A stretch of DNA of 43,903 nucleotides from Streptomyces populi (GCF_002911015.1 NZ_KZ626911.1:1-43903); one strand, 5' to 3'. Numbered from the stretch's first letter, positions 23,199 through 31,429 are shown. Notes: generated by a model not told the origin, from the sequence alone. Numbers and translations are program-made.

Positions 23199-24314
23199 CT
23201 AGCGAACCGTCGTGGCGACCGGGGAGACCCGGGACCGGGTGGAGCGGACGGGCCCGCCGGCCCGGCCCGTTCCGCCGGATCCGCCTTCACGGCCCGTCGC
23301 GTCCCCGGTCCCGGACGAGCCGTCCGGGCCGGGACCGCCGGTCGCCTCGGGATCACGGGCCCGGCGTCTGGCGATCACCGCGCACACCATGAGCTGCATC
23401 TGGTGGAAGAGCATCAGCGGGAGCACGGCGAGGGAGGCGTGCGCGCCGAACAGGACTCCGGCCATGGGCAGGCCCGAGGCGAGCGACTTCTTGGACCCGG
23501 CGAACTGGATGGCGATCCGGTCCTCCCGGCCGAAGCGCAGGGCCTTCGCGCCGTACCAGGTCAGGGCGAGCATCACGCCGAGCAGCAGCGCCTCGACGAC
23601 GAGGAGCCCCGCCAGCCGGACGGCGCTGACCTGGCTCCAGATGCCCTGCACCATGCCCTCGCTGAACGCGGTGTAGACGACGAGCAGGATCGAACCGCGG
23701 TCGACGAGGCCGAGGACCTTCTTGTGGCGGGTGATGAAGGCGCCGATCCAGGGGCGCAGCAGTTGTCCGGCCAGGAACGGCACCAGCAGTTGCAGCACGA
23801 TCTTGACGAGCGAGTCCGTGGAGAAACCGCCGCCGCCGTCACCGAGGAGGAGCGCGGCGAGCAGCGGGGTGACGACGATGCCCGCGAGCGAGGAGAAGGA
23901 GCCCGCGCAGATGGCGGCGGGGACGTTGCCGCGGGCGATCGAGGTGAAGGCGATCGACGACTGGATGGTCGAGGGGACGAGCGTGAGGAAGAGCAGGCCG
24001 GTGTAGAGGTCGTGCGTCAGGAACGCCGGCTCCAGGCCGCGGGCGGCGAGGCCGAGCAGGGGGAACGCCACGAAGGTGCAGATCAGGACCGTACCGTGCA
24101 GCCGCCAGTGCTTGAGGCCGTCCAGCGCCTCACGGGTGGACAGGCGTGCGCCGTACAGGAAGAAGAGGAAGGCGATGGCCGCCGTGGACGCCCCCGAGAC
24201 GACGTCCGCCGCCGTACCGCTCGCGGGGAACAGCGCGGCGAGGCCCACCGTCCCGAGCAGCAGCAGGATGTAGGGGTCGACCGGCATCCAGCTCGGCCAC
24301 TGCAGGCGTTTCAC
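23199..24314 (-). CDS. Bile acid:sodium symporter (BASS)-like transporter
   Basis: The product (371 aa) has about ten hydrophobic helices and belongs to the SBF-like branch of the BASS superfamily. Typical stretches are FLFFLYGARLSTREALDGLKHW, FLTLVPSTIQSSIAFTSIARGN and IAIQFAGSKKSLASGLPMAGVLF; the last two resemble the crossed-helix substrate and sodium regions. A polar Gly/Pro/Ser-rich tail of about 50 residues follows the last helix. The start is a GTG with GTGGAG upstream. It is divergent from a LysR regulator, with a perfect palindrome between them, so it is probably the regulator's target. The organic-anion substrate is unknown. Confidence 0.88.
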   Translation of the reverse strand: MKRLQWPSWMPVDPYILLLLGTVGLAALFPASGTAADVVSGASTAAIAFLFFLYGARLSTREALDGLKHWRLHGTVLICTFVAFPLLGLAARGLEPAFLTHDLYTGLLFLTLVPSTIQSSIAFTSIARGNVPAAICAGSFSSLAGIVVTPLLAALLLGDGGGGFSTDSLVKIVLQLLVPFLAGQLLRPWIGAFITRHKKVLGLVDRGSILLVVYTAFSEGMVQGIWSQVSAVRLAGLLVVEALLLGVMLALTWYGAKALRFGREDRIAIQFAGSKKSLASGLPMAGVLFGAHASLAVLPLMLFHQMQLMVCAVIARRRARDPEATGGPGPDGSSGTGDATGREGGSGGTGRAGGPVRSTRSRVSPVATTVR

Positions 24315-24438
24315 GGTGCTCCACTGCTCGGTTGCTCGGTTCGGTGCGTCTGGTCCTCGTCGGCGGGTCGTGCCCTCTCCATCGTCCTCTCCCGGACCGC
24401 GATCGGGAATCCGTCATACCGCTCTGACTGTCATCACG

Positions 24439-24448
24439 TATCGCGATA
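24439..24448. promoter_or_regulatory. Palindrome in the BASS/LysR divergent promoter
   Basis: TATCGCGATA is a perfect 10-bp palindrome starting 20 bp upstream of the LysR start. GATAAC (24445-24450) overlaps it and could be the -10 box of a leaderless LysR transcript, since GTG 24459 follows 8 bp later. It is a likely LysR autoregulatory or activation site. Confidence 0.4.
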
Positions 24449-24458
24449 ACCTGGGCGC

Positions 24459-25331
24459 GTGTACGACCCTTCCCAGCTGCGGACGTTCCTGGCGGTGGCC
24501 CAGACGCTGAGCTTCACGCAGGCCGCCCGGCGGCTGGGGGTGCGTCAGTCCACGGTCAGCCAGCACGTGCGCCGGCTGGAGGACACCGCCGGACGGCAGT
24601 TCTTCTCCCGCGACACCCACTCCGTCGAGCTCACCGAGGACGGCGAGGCGATGCTCGGGTTCGCGCGGCGGATCCTGGAGGTCCAGGAGCAGGCGGCGGC
24701 GTTCTTCACCGGGACGCGGCTGCGGGGCCGGCTGCGCTTCGGCGCGTCCGAGGACTTCGTGCTGACCCGGCTGCCGGAGATCCTGGAGGGGTTCCGCACC
24801 GACCACCCCGAGGTGGACCTGGAGCTGACGGTCGAGCTGTCCGGCACCCTCCACGAGCAGCTCGCCGCCGGGCATCTCGATCTGGTGCTGGCGAAGCGGC
24901 GGCCCGAGGACCCGCGCGGCGAGCTCGTCTGGCACGACCGCCTCGTGTGGATCGGCGCCCAGCGGCTGCGGCTCGACCCGGACCGCCCGGTCCCGCTGAT
25001 CGTCTACCCGCCCCCGGGCATCACCCGCGCGCTCGCCCTCGAAGCGCTGGAGCGCCAGGGCCGCCCGTGGCGCATCGCGTGCACCAGCGGCAGCCTCAAC
25101 GGCCTGATCGCGGCGGCCCGCGCGGGTCTCGGCGTGATGGCCCACTCGCGGGGACTCGTGCCGCCCGGCCTGGTCCGGGTGCCGGAACGGGCGGGGCTCC
25201 CGGAGCTCGGCGAGGTCGACTTCGTGCTGGTGCACGGCCGTCGGCGGCCGTCCGCGCAGGGCGCCGCGGACGCGCTCGCGACGGCGATCCTCGCGGGCGG
25301 GGACCGTCTGCACCGGGGGCGGCGGAGCTAG
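24459..25331 (+). CDS. LysR family transcriptional regulator
   Basis: The product (290 aa) has an N-terminal winged helix (QLRTFLAVAQTLSFTQAARRLGVRQSTVSQHVRRLED, residues 6-42) and a C-terminal effector-binding domain of the periplasmic-binding type (about 90-285). No Shine-Dalgarno sequence is evident before the GTG, and a -10-like GATAAC sits 8 bp upstream, so the message may be leaderless. The divergent BASS-type transporter is the obvious regulated partner. The effector is probably its substrate, which is not identifiable from sequence. Confidence 0.92.
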   Translation: MYDPSQLRTFLAVAQTLSFTQAARRLGVRQSTVSQHVRRLEDTAGRQFFSRDTHSVELTEDGEAMLGFARRILEVQEQAAAFFTGTRLRGRLRFGASEDFVLTRLPEILEGFRTDHPEVDLELTVELSGTLHEQLAAGHLDLVLAKRRPEDPRGELVWHDRLVWIGAQRLRLDPDRPVPLIVYPPPGITRALALEALERQGRPWRIACTSGSLNGLIAAARAGLGVMAHSRGLVPPGLVRVPERAGLPELGEVDFVLVHGRRRPSAQGAADALATAILAGGDRLHRGRRS

Positions 25332-25336
25332 GGCCG

Positions 25337-25355
25337 TCCGGCCGATCAGGCCGGA
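25337..25355 (+). terminator. Hairpin after the LysR gene
   Basis: TCCGGCC and GGCCGGA form a perfect 7-bp stem around GATCA, starting 6 bp beyond the stop. Further G/C-rich complementary sequence follows to about 25400. Confidence 0.5.
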
Positions 25356-25650
25356 GGAAACCGGCGGCCGGTCACCCGGCTCCGGTGGCCGGGTCGCCCG
25401 GAACGAAAAATTCCGAATCGGCTCTCCGTGACGCCGGGATCCCCTCGCCGGGTCGTAGCGATTCCGTGGAGATTAAGGACTCGAAACCTACGGAACCGTA
25501 GGAAATTCTGTCCGACCCTTCCCCTTGTGCGGGCATTTACGTGGTTGACCTGTGCGGACGCCCCACCCCCCGGCGGTTCGACCCCCCTCCCGTCCGCTCG
25601 CACGGTGGGGTAGCTTTCACGGCGCTGTGCGGAGGCCACGAGGAGCGGGA
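25356..25650 (+). promoter_or_regulatory. Upstream region of the acyl-CoA synthetase gene with a perfect dyad
   Basis: No gene is seen in this stretch. From about 25400 to 25540 it is markedly A/T-richer than its surroundings. It holds the dyad CCTACGG-AA-CCGTAGG at 25487-25502 (perfect 7-bp arms), a good operator candidate. A TTGACC sequence at 25544 and TAGCTT at 25611 could be promoter parts, but their spacing does not form a standard pair. Confidence 0.4.
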
Positions 25651-27477
25651 TTGCGAGAGTTCACCAACCCCCCGTTGGCGTCGGCGCCGCCGGTGGGCGG
25701 CCTGGCCGACGCCGTGTTCGAATACGCCCGGGTGGACCCGCTCCACGTCGCCCTCGGCCGCAAGGACGAGCGGGGACAGTGGCGCGACGTCACCTCGGCC
25801 GAGTTCCGGGACGAGGTCCTGGCGCTCGCCAAGGGCATGCTGGCGCAGGGCATCCGCTTCAACGACCGGGTCGCCATCATGTGCCGCACCCGCTACGAGT
25901 GGACCCTCTTCGACTTCGCCCTGTGGACGATCGGTGCCCAGGTCGTGCCCATCTACCCCACGTCCTCCGCCGAGCAGGTCTTCTGGATGCTGCACGACGC
26001 GCAGGTGTCGGCCGTCATGGTGGAGCACGAGGACCACGCCATGACCATCGCCACGGTCGTCGACCGGCTGCCCCAGCTGCACAAGCTGTGGCAGCTCGAC
26101 GTGGGCGCGGTGCACGAGCTGTACGAGGCGGGCGCGCACCTCGACGACGAGGTGGTCCACCGGCACCGCCGCGCCGTGACCCCCGAGTCGACCGCGACGA
26201 TCATCTACACCTCGGGCACGACGGGACGCCCCAAGGGCTGTGTCATCTCGCACGGGAACTTCATGTTCGAGGCGGACACCGTCATCGCGCGCTGGGAGCC
26301 CGTGTTCCACTCCAAGCGCGGCGACGAGGCGAGCACCCTGCTGTTCCTGCCGCTCGCGCACGTCTTCGGGCGGATGGTGCAGATCGCCGCGTTCCGCGGG
26401 AGGGTCAAGTTCGGGCACCAGCCCCAGCTGAACGCGTCCGCCCTGCTGCCGGACCTCGCCGCGTTCCGGCCCACCTTCTTCCTGGCCGTGCCGTACATCT
26501 TCGAGAAGGTCTTCAACTCCGCCCGCCGCAAGGCCGAGAGGGAGGGCAAGGCCGGCCCCTTCGAGAAGGCCGTGGACGTCGCCGTGCGCTACGCGGAGGC
26601 CGTCGAGTCCAAGGCGTGGGGCACCGGCCCCGGTCCCTCGGCGAGCCTGCGCATGCAGCACCAGGTCCTCGACAAGCTCGTCTACTCCAAGGTGCGGGCC
26701 GCGATGGGCGGCCGGGTCCGGCACGCGATGTCCGGTGGTTCGGCGATGGACCGGCGGCTCGGGCTGTTCTTCGCGGGCGCGGGCGTCACCGTCTACGAGG
26801 GGTACGGGCTCACCGAGTCCACGGCCGCCGCCACCGCCAACCCGCCCGAGCGCACCCGGTTCGGCACCGTCGGCCAGGCGATCCCCGGCACCACCGTGCA
26901 CATCGCGGACGACGGCGAGATCTGGCTGAACGGCGGCAACGTGTTCCAGGGCTACCTGAACAACGACAAGGCCACCGACGCCACCCTGCACGACGGCTGG
27001 CTCGCCACCGGCGATCTCGGGTCCCTGGACGAGGACGGCTACCTCACGATCACCGGGCGCAAGAAGGAGATCCTGGTGACCTCCGGCGGCAAGAGCGTCT
27101 CGCCGGGCGCGCTGGAGGAGCGGGTGCGCGACCATCCGCTGGTCGCGCAGTGCATCGTGGTCGGCAACGACCGGCCGTACGTCGCCGCGCTCGTCACCCT
27201 CGACTCCGAGGCCGTCGAGCACTGGCTCCAGATGCGCGGCAAGCCGCCGCTGTCCGCCGGCGACCTGGTGCGCGATCCCGACCTGGAGACCGAGGTGCGG
27301 CGTGCCGTGGTCGCCGCGAACACGCTGGTCTCGCAGGCCGAGTCGATCCGCACCTTCCGGATCCTGGCCAACCAGTTCACCGAGGAGCACGGCCTGCTGA
27401 CGCCGTCGCTGAAGCTGAAGCGCAGGGCGATCGAGAAGGCGTACTCGGCGGAGGTCGAGGCACTGTACCGGACGTAG
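25651..27477 (+). CDS. Long-chain fatty-acid-CoA ligase (AMP-forming)
   Basis: The product (608 aa) is an ANL-superfamily acyl-CoA synthetase. Motifs are the P-loop YTSGTTGRPKGCVISHGN, the A5 motif YEGYGLTESTAAATANPP, the hinge/A8 region ATGDLGSLDEDGYLTITGRKKEILVTSGGKSVSP, and a C-terminal Lys in LTPSLKLKRRAIEKAYSAEV. It activates fatty acids to acyl-AMP and then acyl-CoA for degradation or lipid synthesis. The TTG start follows a strong AGGAGCGGGA and fits the usual MREF-type N-terminus. The 3' end overlaps the first of three 39-bp tandem repeats, in which its stop codon TAG corresponds to TGG in the other two copies. Confidence 0.93.
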   Translation: MREFTNPPLASAPPVGGLADAVFEYARVDPLHVALGRKDERGQWRDVTSAEFRDEVLALAKGMLAQGIRFNDRVAIMCRTRYEWTLFDFALWTIGAQVVPIYPTSSAEQVFWMLHDAQVSAVMVEHEDHAMTIATVVDRLPQLHKLWQLDVGAVHELYEAGAHLDDEVVHRHRRAVTPESTATIIYTSGTTGRPKGCVISHGNFMFEADTVIARWEPVFHSKRGDEASTLLFLPLAHVFGRMVQIAAFRGRVKFGHQPQLNASALLPDLAAFRPTFFLAVPYIFEKVFNSARRKAEREGKAGPFEKAVDVAVRYAEAVESKAWGTGPGPSASLRMQHQVLDKLVYSKVRAAMGGRVRHAMSGGSAMDRRLGLFFAGAGVTVYEGYGLTESTAAATANPPERTRFGTVGQAIPGTTVHIADDGEIWLNGGNVFQGYLNNDKATDATLHDGWLATGDLGSLDEDGYLTITGRKKEILVTSGGKSVSPGALEERVRDHPLVAQCIVVGNDRPYVAALVTLDSEAVEHWLQMRGKPPLSAGDLVRDPDLETEVRRAVVAANTLVSQAESIRTFRILANQFTEEHGLLTPSLKLKRRAIEKAYSAEVEALYRT

Positions 27478-27580
27478 TCGCGGACGGACCGCGCCACGGG
27501 CGTGTACCGGGAGTGGTCACGGACGGACCCCGGAGCGGGCGTGTACCGGACGTGGTCGCGGACGGACCGCGGAGCGGGTG
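27464..27580 (+). repeat. Three tandem 39-bp repeats over the acyl-CoA synthetase 3' end
   Basis: Units are 27464-27502, 27503-27541 and 27542-27580, each starting TGTACCGG and containing CGGACGGACC. They differ at a few positions each. The period is 13 codons, so the frame is kept across units. Unit 1 contains the synthetase stop (TAG); at that point units 2 and 3 have TGG. The array looks like a duplication of the gene end. Confidence 0.9.
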
Positions 27581-27638
27581 CGCGGGACCCGGATCGGTCT
27601 CCGGCGCAAGCAACCGCGTGATTGATCGGACTATTTCA

Positions 27639-27696
27639 GCCAATCTTCGATTGGCCGCGCACGGAGCCCGGTCAGGAATGCATCACGGCCCGTGAT
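27639..27696. promoter_or_regulatory. Two perfect dyads upstream of the aldo/keto reductase gene
   Basis: GCCAATC-TTC-GATTGGC (27639-27655) and ATCACGG-C-CCGTGAT (27682-27696) are both perfect 7-bp inverted repeats. The first may be a small terminator-like hairpin of the upstream gene or an operator. The second, 46 bp before the GTG, is well placed for regulation of the reductase. Confidence 0.4.
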
Positions 27697-27742
27697 CGTT
27701 GACCATACGAGTACCACCCGACGACTGAAGGATCGAGAGCTC

Positions 27743-28576
27743 GTGAGCAAGGTCCCCCCGATCATCCTGAACAACGGCGTCGAGATGCCGCAGCTGGGCT
27801 TCGGCGTGTGGCAGGTGCCGGACGACGAGGCGGAGCGGGCGGTCGCCACCGCGCTGGAGTCCGGGTACCGCAGCATCGACACAGCGGCGATCTACGGCAA
27901 CGAAGAGGGCACCGGCAAGGCCGTGAACGCCTCCGGCATCGCCCGCGAGGAGCTCTTCGTCACCACCAAGCTCTGGAACAGCGACCAGGGGTACGACTCC
28001 ACGCTGCGCGCCTTCGACACCTCGCTGGAGAAGCTCGGCCTGGACCACGTCGACCTGTATCTGATCCACTGGCCGACACCGTCCCGGGACCGTTACGTCG
28101 ACACGTTCAGGGCCCTGGAGAAGATCTACGCCGACGGCCGCGCCAAGGCCATCGGCACCTCGAACTTCCTGCCGGAGCACCTGGCGAGACTGATCGACGA
28201 GACGTCCGTCATCCCGGCCGTCAACCAGATCGAGCTGCACCCGCACCTCCAGCAGCGCGCGGCCCGCGAGTTCCACGCCGAGCAGGGCATCGCGACCGAG
28301 GCCTGGTCGCCGCTGGGCCAGGGCAAGGGGCTCCTGGAGGTCCCGGCGATCGTCGCCATCGCCCAGAAGCACGGCCGCTCCCCGGCCCAGATCGTCCTGC
28401 GGTGGCACCTCCAGCTGGGCAACGTCGTGATCCCCAAGTCCGTGACCCCGTCCCGGATCAAGGAGAACATCGACGTCTTCGACTTCTCGCTGGACGCCGA
28501 GGACATCGCGGCGATCTCGGCCCTGAACGAGGACCGCCGGATCGGGCCCGACCCGGCCGCGTTCGACATCGGCTGA
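27743..28576 (+). CDS. Aldo/keto reductase
   Basis: The product (277 aa) is an NADPH-dependent AKR of the 2,5-diketo-D-gluconate reductase-like group. The catalytic tetrad is complete: Asp46 and Tyr51 in SIDTAAIYGNEEG, Lys76 in FVTTKLWNSDQG, and His109 in LYLIHWPTPS. The cofactor-binding C-terminus has VVIPKSVTPSRIKENIDVFDF. It reduces aldehydes or ketones in the cytosol. GTG 27743 is chosen because VPPIILNNGVEMPQLGFG is the usual family start and AAGGAT precedes it. The gene is monocistronic, with a strong terminator after it. Confidence 0.94.
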   Translation: MSKVPPIILNNGVEMPQLGFGVWQVPDDEAERAVATALESGYRSIDTAAIYGNEEGTGKAVNASGIAREELFVTTKLWNSDQGYDSTLRAFDTSLEKLGLDHVDLYLIHWPTPSRDRYVDTFRALEKIYADGRAKAIGTSNFLPEHLARLIDETSVIPAVNQIELHPHLQQRAAREFHAEQGIATEAWSPLGQGKGLLEVPAIVAIAQKHGRSPAQIVLRWHLQLGNVVIPKSVTPSRIKENIDVFDFSLDAEDIAAISALNEDRRIGPDPAAFDIG

Positions 28577-28629
28577 CCGTTCCGGTCACGTTCGGCACCA
28601 GCCGGGCCGGCCGCGTCCGAACGGCACCG

Positions 28630-28675
28630 AAGCCGTCGGCCCGGATGCTCACCGCATCCGGGCCGACGGCTTTTT
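28630..28675 (+). terminator. Rho-independent terminator of the aldo/keto reductase gene
   Basis: A perfect 19-bp stem (28630-28648 with 28654-28672) has a TCACC loop and a run of five T. This is the most canonical intrinsic terminator in the window. Confidence 0.95.
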
Positions 28676-28753
28676 CGTGCCCTTGGACCGGACCAACCCG
28701 GGAACAAGTCTTGACGCGCTCATGCAAGCGGGGCCACCTTGTAGGCAACCCGG

Positions 28754-28770
28754 TAAGGAAAGTTTCCTAA
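28754..28770. promoter_or_regulatory. Operator-like palindrome upstream of the chitosanase gene
   Basis: AGGAAA-G-TTTCCT (28756-28768) is a perfect 6-bp inverted repeat around one base, within TAAGGAAAGTTTCCTAA. It lies 20 bp before the GTG start. From memory, a similar GGAAA/TTTCC palindrome upstream of Streptomyces chitosanase genes is the site of the ROK-family regulator CsnR. Confidence 0.6.
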
Positions 28771-28787
28771 CAGAAGGGTCCCCCACA

Positions 28788-29483
28788 GTGCGCACTCGAA
28801 CACTGACCCTGTCCGCGGCCACCGGAGCGGCGCTGCTCGCCGTCGCCGCACTCCCCGCGAACGCCTCCGGAACCACCGCGCCCCGCTCGGCGCAGGAGGG
28901 TTCGGTCAGCGCGTCCGCCCTCCTCGCCAAGGTGACGTCCTGTTCGCAGATCTCGAACGGCAAGTACAGGACGGACGACGAGACCTCGGCCACGATCCCC
29001 GTCTGCGGCAAGAACGGCGCCGTGTTCTGGAAGGCCGACATGGACGTCGACTGCGACGGCCAGGTCACCGCCAAGTGCAATGCCGACACCGATCCCTGGT
29101 TCCAGGACGACACCGCCTTCCACCAGTCCGACGGCCGGGCGCTGCGCGCCGACTCGCTGCCCTACGTCGTCGTGCCGAGCTCCAGCAGCATCTGGAAGTA
29201 CACGAGTTCGGGGATCAAGGGCGGCGGTGTGGTCGCCGTCGTCTACAACGGCAAGGTCGAGTACGCGGTGGTCGGCGACACCGGACCGACGAAGATCATC
29301 GGCGAGGCGTCGTACGCCACCGCGAACGCGCTCGGCATCGACCCGGACCCGGAGACGGGCGGGGCCGACAGCGGCGTGACGTACATATTGTTCAAGAACT
29401 CCCAGGTGTCACCCATCGAGAGCCACAGCGCGGCCGTGTCCCTCGGGGACTCGCTGGCCAGGCAGTTCCTCGCGAACAACTGA
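28788..29483 (+). CDS. Secreted chitosanase, glycoside hydrolase family 75
   Basis: The product (231 aa) has a signal peptide (about residues 1-27, ending LPANASG) and a GH75 domain. Conserved stretches are FWKADMDVDCDGQ and DPWFQDDTAFHQSDGRAL. The catalytic pair lies in VVGDTGPTKIIGEAS: Asp164 and Glu173 have the same 9-residue spacing as the Asp/Glu pair of fungal GH75 chitosanases. It hydrolyses beta-1,4 bonds of chitosan outside the cell. GTG 28788 is chosen because the signal peptide starts there and the longer frame would run through the operator. The leader contains a palindrome that suggests induction by chitosan oligomers. Confidence 0.9.
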   Translation: MRTRTLTLSAATGAALLAVAALPANASGTTAPRSAQEGSVSASALLAKVTSCSQISNGKYRTDDETSATIPVCGKNGAVFWKADMDVDCDGQVTAKCNADTDPWFQDDTAFHQSDGRALRADSLPYVVVPSSSSIWKYTSSGIKGGGVVAVVYNGKVEYAVVGDTGPTKIIGEASYATANALGIDPDPETGGADSGVTYILFKNSQVSPIESHSAAVSLGDSLARQFLANN

Positions 29484-29489
29484 GGACCC

Positions 29490-29522
29490 GGCGGAGGGGA
29501 CGGGGCGCCCGCCCCCTCCGCC
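29490..29522. terminator. Hairpin between the convergent chitosanase and SDR genes
   Basis: GGCGGAGGGG (29490-29499) pairs with CCCCTCCGCC (29513-29522), a perfect 10-bp stem starting 7 bp after the chitosanase stop. It is placed to end both convergent transcripts. Confidence 0.7.
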
Positions 29523-29531
29523 CGGCACGGA

Positions 29532-30233
29532 TCAGACGGGCTGGCCGACCGGGCGGACGACGACCGTGTTCACGTCGACGCCCGCCGGCTGCCCGACCGC
29601 CCAGACGATCGAGTCGGCGAGCTGGTCCGCCGTCAGGAGCTGCCCCGGCGGCAGGCTGCCGTAGCTGTCCCAGAACGGGGTCTCCACCCGGCCGGGCGAG
29701 ACCAGCGTCACGCCCACGCCGTACTCGGTGACCTGGCGCCTGGTGTTCTCGGCGAGCCCGGTCACCGCCCACTTGGTCGCTCCGTAGAGGTTGCCGGGCG
29801 TGTTCACGTGCCCGGCGACACTGCCGATCAGGACGATGCGTCCGCGCGACTCCTTCAGCGCGTCGACGGAGGCCCTGATGAGCAGCGCGGGCCCCAGCAC
29901 ATTGGTCAGCACCATCTCGGACCAGCCCGCCGGGTCCCCCTCCGCGACCGTGTCGTGGGTGGCGAACCCGGCGTTGGCGACGACGGTGTCGAGCCGCCCG
30001 AACGCCTTGAGCGTCGCCTCGACCGCGGCCCGCACCTGGTCGTACTCGGCCGCGTGCCCGACGATCGTCAACAGCCCTTCGGGGCGGCCGAGTTCCTCGG
30101 CGAAGGCGTTCAACCGCTCCTGACCGCGACCGGTGACGGCCACCCGGTGCCCGGCGTCGAGCAGTCGGCGGGCGACCGCGGCCCCGATGCCGGTTCCGCC
30201 TCCGGTGATGAGCGCGACAGCGGATTCGGTCAT
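29532..30233 (-). CDS. Short-chain dehydrogenase/reductase
   Basis: The product (233 aa) is a classical SDR. It has the cofactor motif TGGGTGIG, the structural NAG in VVANAGFATHD, and the catalytic Ser-Tyr-Lys: Ser in IVLIGSVAGH and Tyr/Lys in LYGATKWAVTG. PGRVETPF follows, as usual. It oxidises or reduces an unknown hydroxyl/keto substrate with NAD(P)H. ATG 30233 follows GGGGAG. A longer in-frame start would add 29 residues without family similarity. The methyltransferase gene ends 129 bp upstream on the same strand. Confidence 0.93.
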   Translation of the reverse strand: MTESAVALITGGGTGIGAAVARRLLDAGHRVAVTGRGQERLNAFAEELGRPEGLLTIVGHAAEYDQVRAAVEATLKAFGRLDTVVANAGFATHDTVAEGDPAGWSEMVLTNVLGPALLIRASVDALKESRGRIVLIGSVAGHVNTPGNLYGATKWAVTGLAENTRRQVTEYGVGVTLVSPGRVETPFWDSYGSLPPGQLLTADQLADSIVWAVGQPAGVDVNTVVVRPVGQPV

Positions 30234-30362
30234 GGTGTACTCCCCGGAGTGTCCGACCCGTGCGGGCCAACTGTGCTGCGAACTCCGGGAGTTCATCACT
30301 TGGAGCGCACTCGATGTCAAGGTCCGACGACCGCCCTCGCGGCCGGCGGACCCGCACCGGGA

Positions 30363-31316
30363 CTACTCCGGCTTGACCCCCACGTACACCGTCATCGCCG
30401 TCAGGACGAACACGTCCGGGCGGTGGTGCACGCTCGCCTTGTCGTCCGGGTCGAGGAGCCGGTCGAGCGTGGCGAGGTCCTCGGCGTCGAGCCCTTCGGC
30501 GAGCCCCTCGCGCCTGCGCGTGAGGGCGGTGACGGCGAAGGCGCGGGCCTCGTCCGAGACCGGGGCGGGCAGGTCGAGCAGGAAGGTGCGGGTCGCCGTG
30601 TGGCGCAGGCCGACGGAGGTGAGCAGGGCGGGCCAGTCCTCCGTCTCCGCCACCGACCCGGGCAGCTCGGTCCGCATGCGGGTGAACCACTCGTCGTGCA
30701 CCGCGTCGATACGGGCCTCCAGGCCGGGCCGGCCGATGCCGGTGTCGCGCGGGAGGAAACGCGTGGGCAGACCGCCCTCCAGCAGGGCGAGGGTGCCGCC
30801 GGGGGCCAGGCTCCGGACGAAGCCCGTGAGCGCGGCCCGCTGGTCGCCGACGTGGTGCAGCGACCTGCTCGCCCACAACAGGTCCGCGGGGTACTCCAAG
30901 TCACCGATTCCGTCGGAGAGCTCGGCTTCGATCGTGCCGAAGCGGTCGGCGAAGCCGAGCCGCTCGGCACGGGCGCGGGCCTCCACCAGCAGGGGCTCGG
31001 CACCGTCCACCGCGACGATCCGCGCACCGGGGAACTTCTCGGCGAACAGACCGGAGATGACTCCGGGACCGCTTCCCGCGTCCACGATCAGCCCCGGATC
31101 GGGCCGCTGCTCCCGCAGCCACTCGGCCGCCTGGACGTACGCCGGGGTGAACAGCTCCGCCTCCTGCACCAGCAGGGGCAGCATCTGGGCGAAGTCCATG
31201 TGGGTGTGGGCATGGGAGTCGCCGTGCCCGTGGCCCTGCACGGGGCCGTGGTGGTGGCCGTGGTCGTGCGCCCCGCCCTGGTGGTGCGCCGGGCCGCTGT
31301 CGTGGTCCTGTGCCAT
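30363..31316 (-). CDS. Class I SAM-dependent methyltransferase with His-rich N-terminus
   Basis: The product (317 aa) has a Rossmann methyltransferase core starting around residue 70: motif I is LIVDAGSGPGVISGLFAEKFPGARIVAVDG, and later come LLWASRSLHHVGD and LAPGGTLALLEGGLPTRF. The first 40 residues hold 14 histidines, with groups such as HDHGHHHG and HGHGDSHAHTH, resembling metal-binding tails of zinc or nickel proteins. The methyl acceptor is unknown. Three near-identical 12-bp repeats lie 75-113 bp upstream of the ATG. The His tail is uncommon for this enzyme class and suggests a link to metal availability. Confidence 0.85.
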   Translation of the reverse strand: MAQDHDSGPAHHQGGAHDHGHHHGPVQGHGHGDSHAHTHMDFAQMLPLLVQEAELFTPAYVQAAEWLREQRPDPGLIVDAGSGPGVISGLFAEKFPGARIVAVDGAEPLLVEARARAERLGFADRFGTIEAELSDGIGDLEYPADLLWASRSLHHVGDQRAALTGFVRSLAPGGTLALLEGGLPTRFLPRDTGIGRPGLEARIDAVHDEWFTRMRTELPGSVAETEDWPALLTSVGLRHTATRTFLLDLPAPVSDEARAFAVTALTRRREGLAEGLDAEDLATLDRLLDPDDKASVHHRPDVFVLTAMTVYVGVKPE

Positions 31317-31390
31317 GGGACAAGCCTCTCTCTCGGGATGAGGACAGCCTGCGCCGCCACTCCCGGAAACAGCCAGCCACGTTGCTCGAA

Positions 31391-31429
31391 CGGCAAAAAC
31401 GGACGGTAAAAAACGAGCGGCGAAAACGG
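31391..31429. repeat. Three 12-bp A-tract direct repeats upstream of the methyltransferase gene
   Basis: CGGCAAAAACGG (31391), CGGTAAAAAACG (31404) and CGGCGAAAACGG (31418) follow one another at 13-14 bp steps. They are 75-113 bp upstream of the methyltransferase start, in a region otherwise G/C-rich. They may be an iterated operator or a bent-DNA element. Confidence 0.55.

Noticed and set aside
27464..27580. Tandem 39-bp repeats as a CRISPR or operator array
   Set aside because: The units are contiguous with no spacers and arise from the coding end of the upstream gene. They are a tandem duplication.
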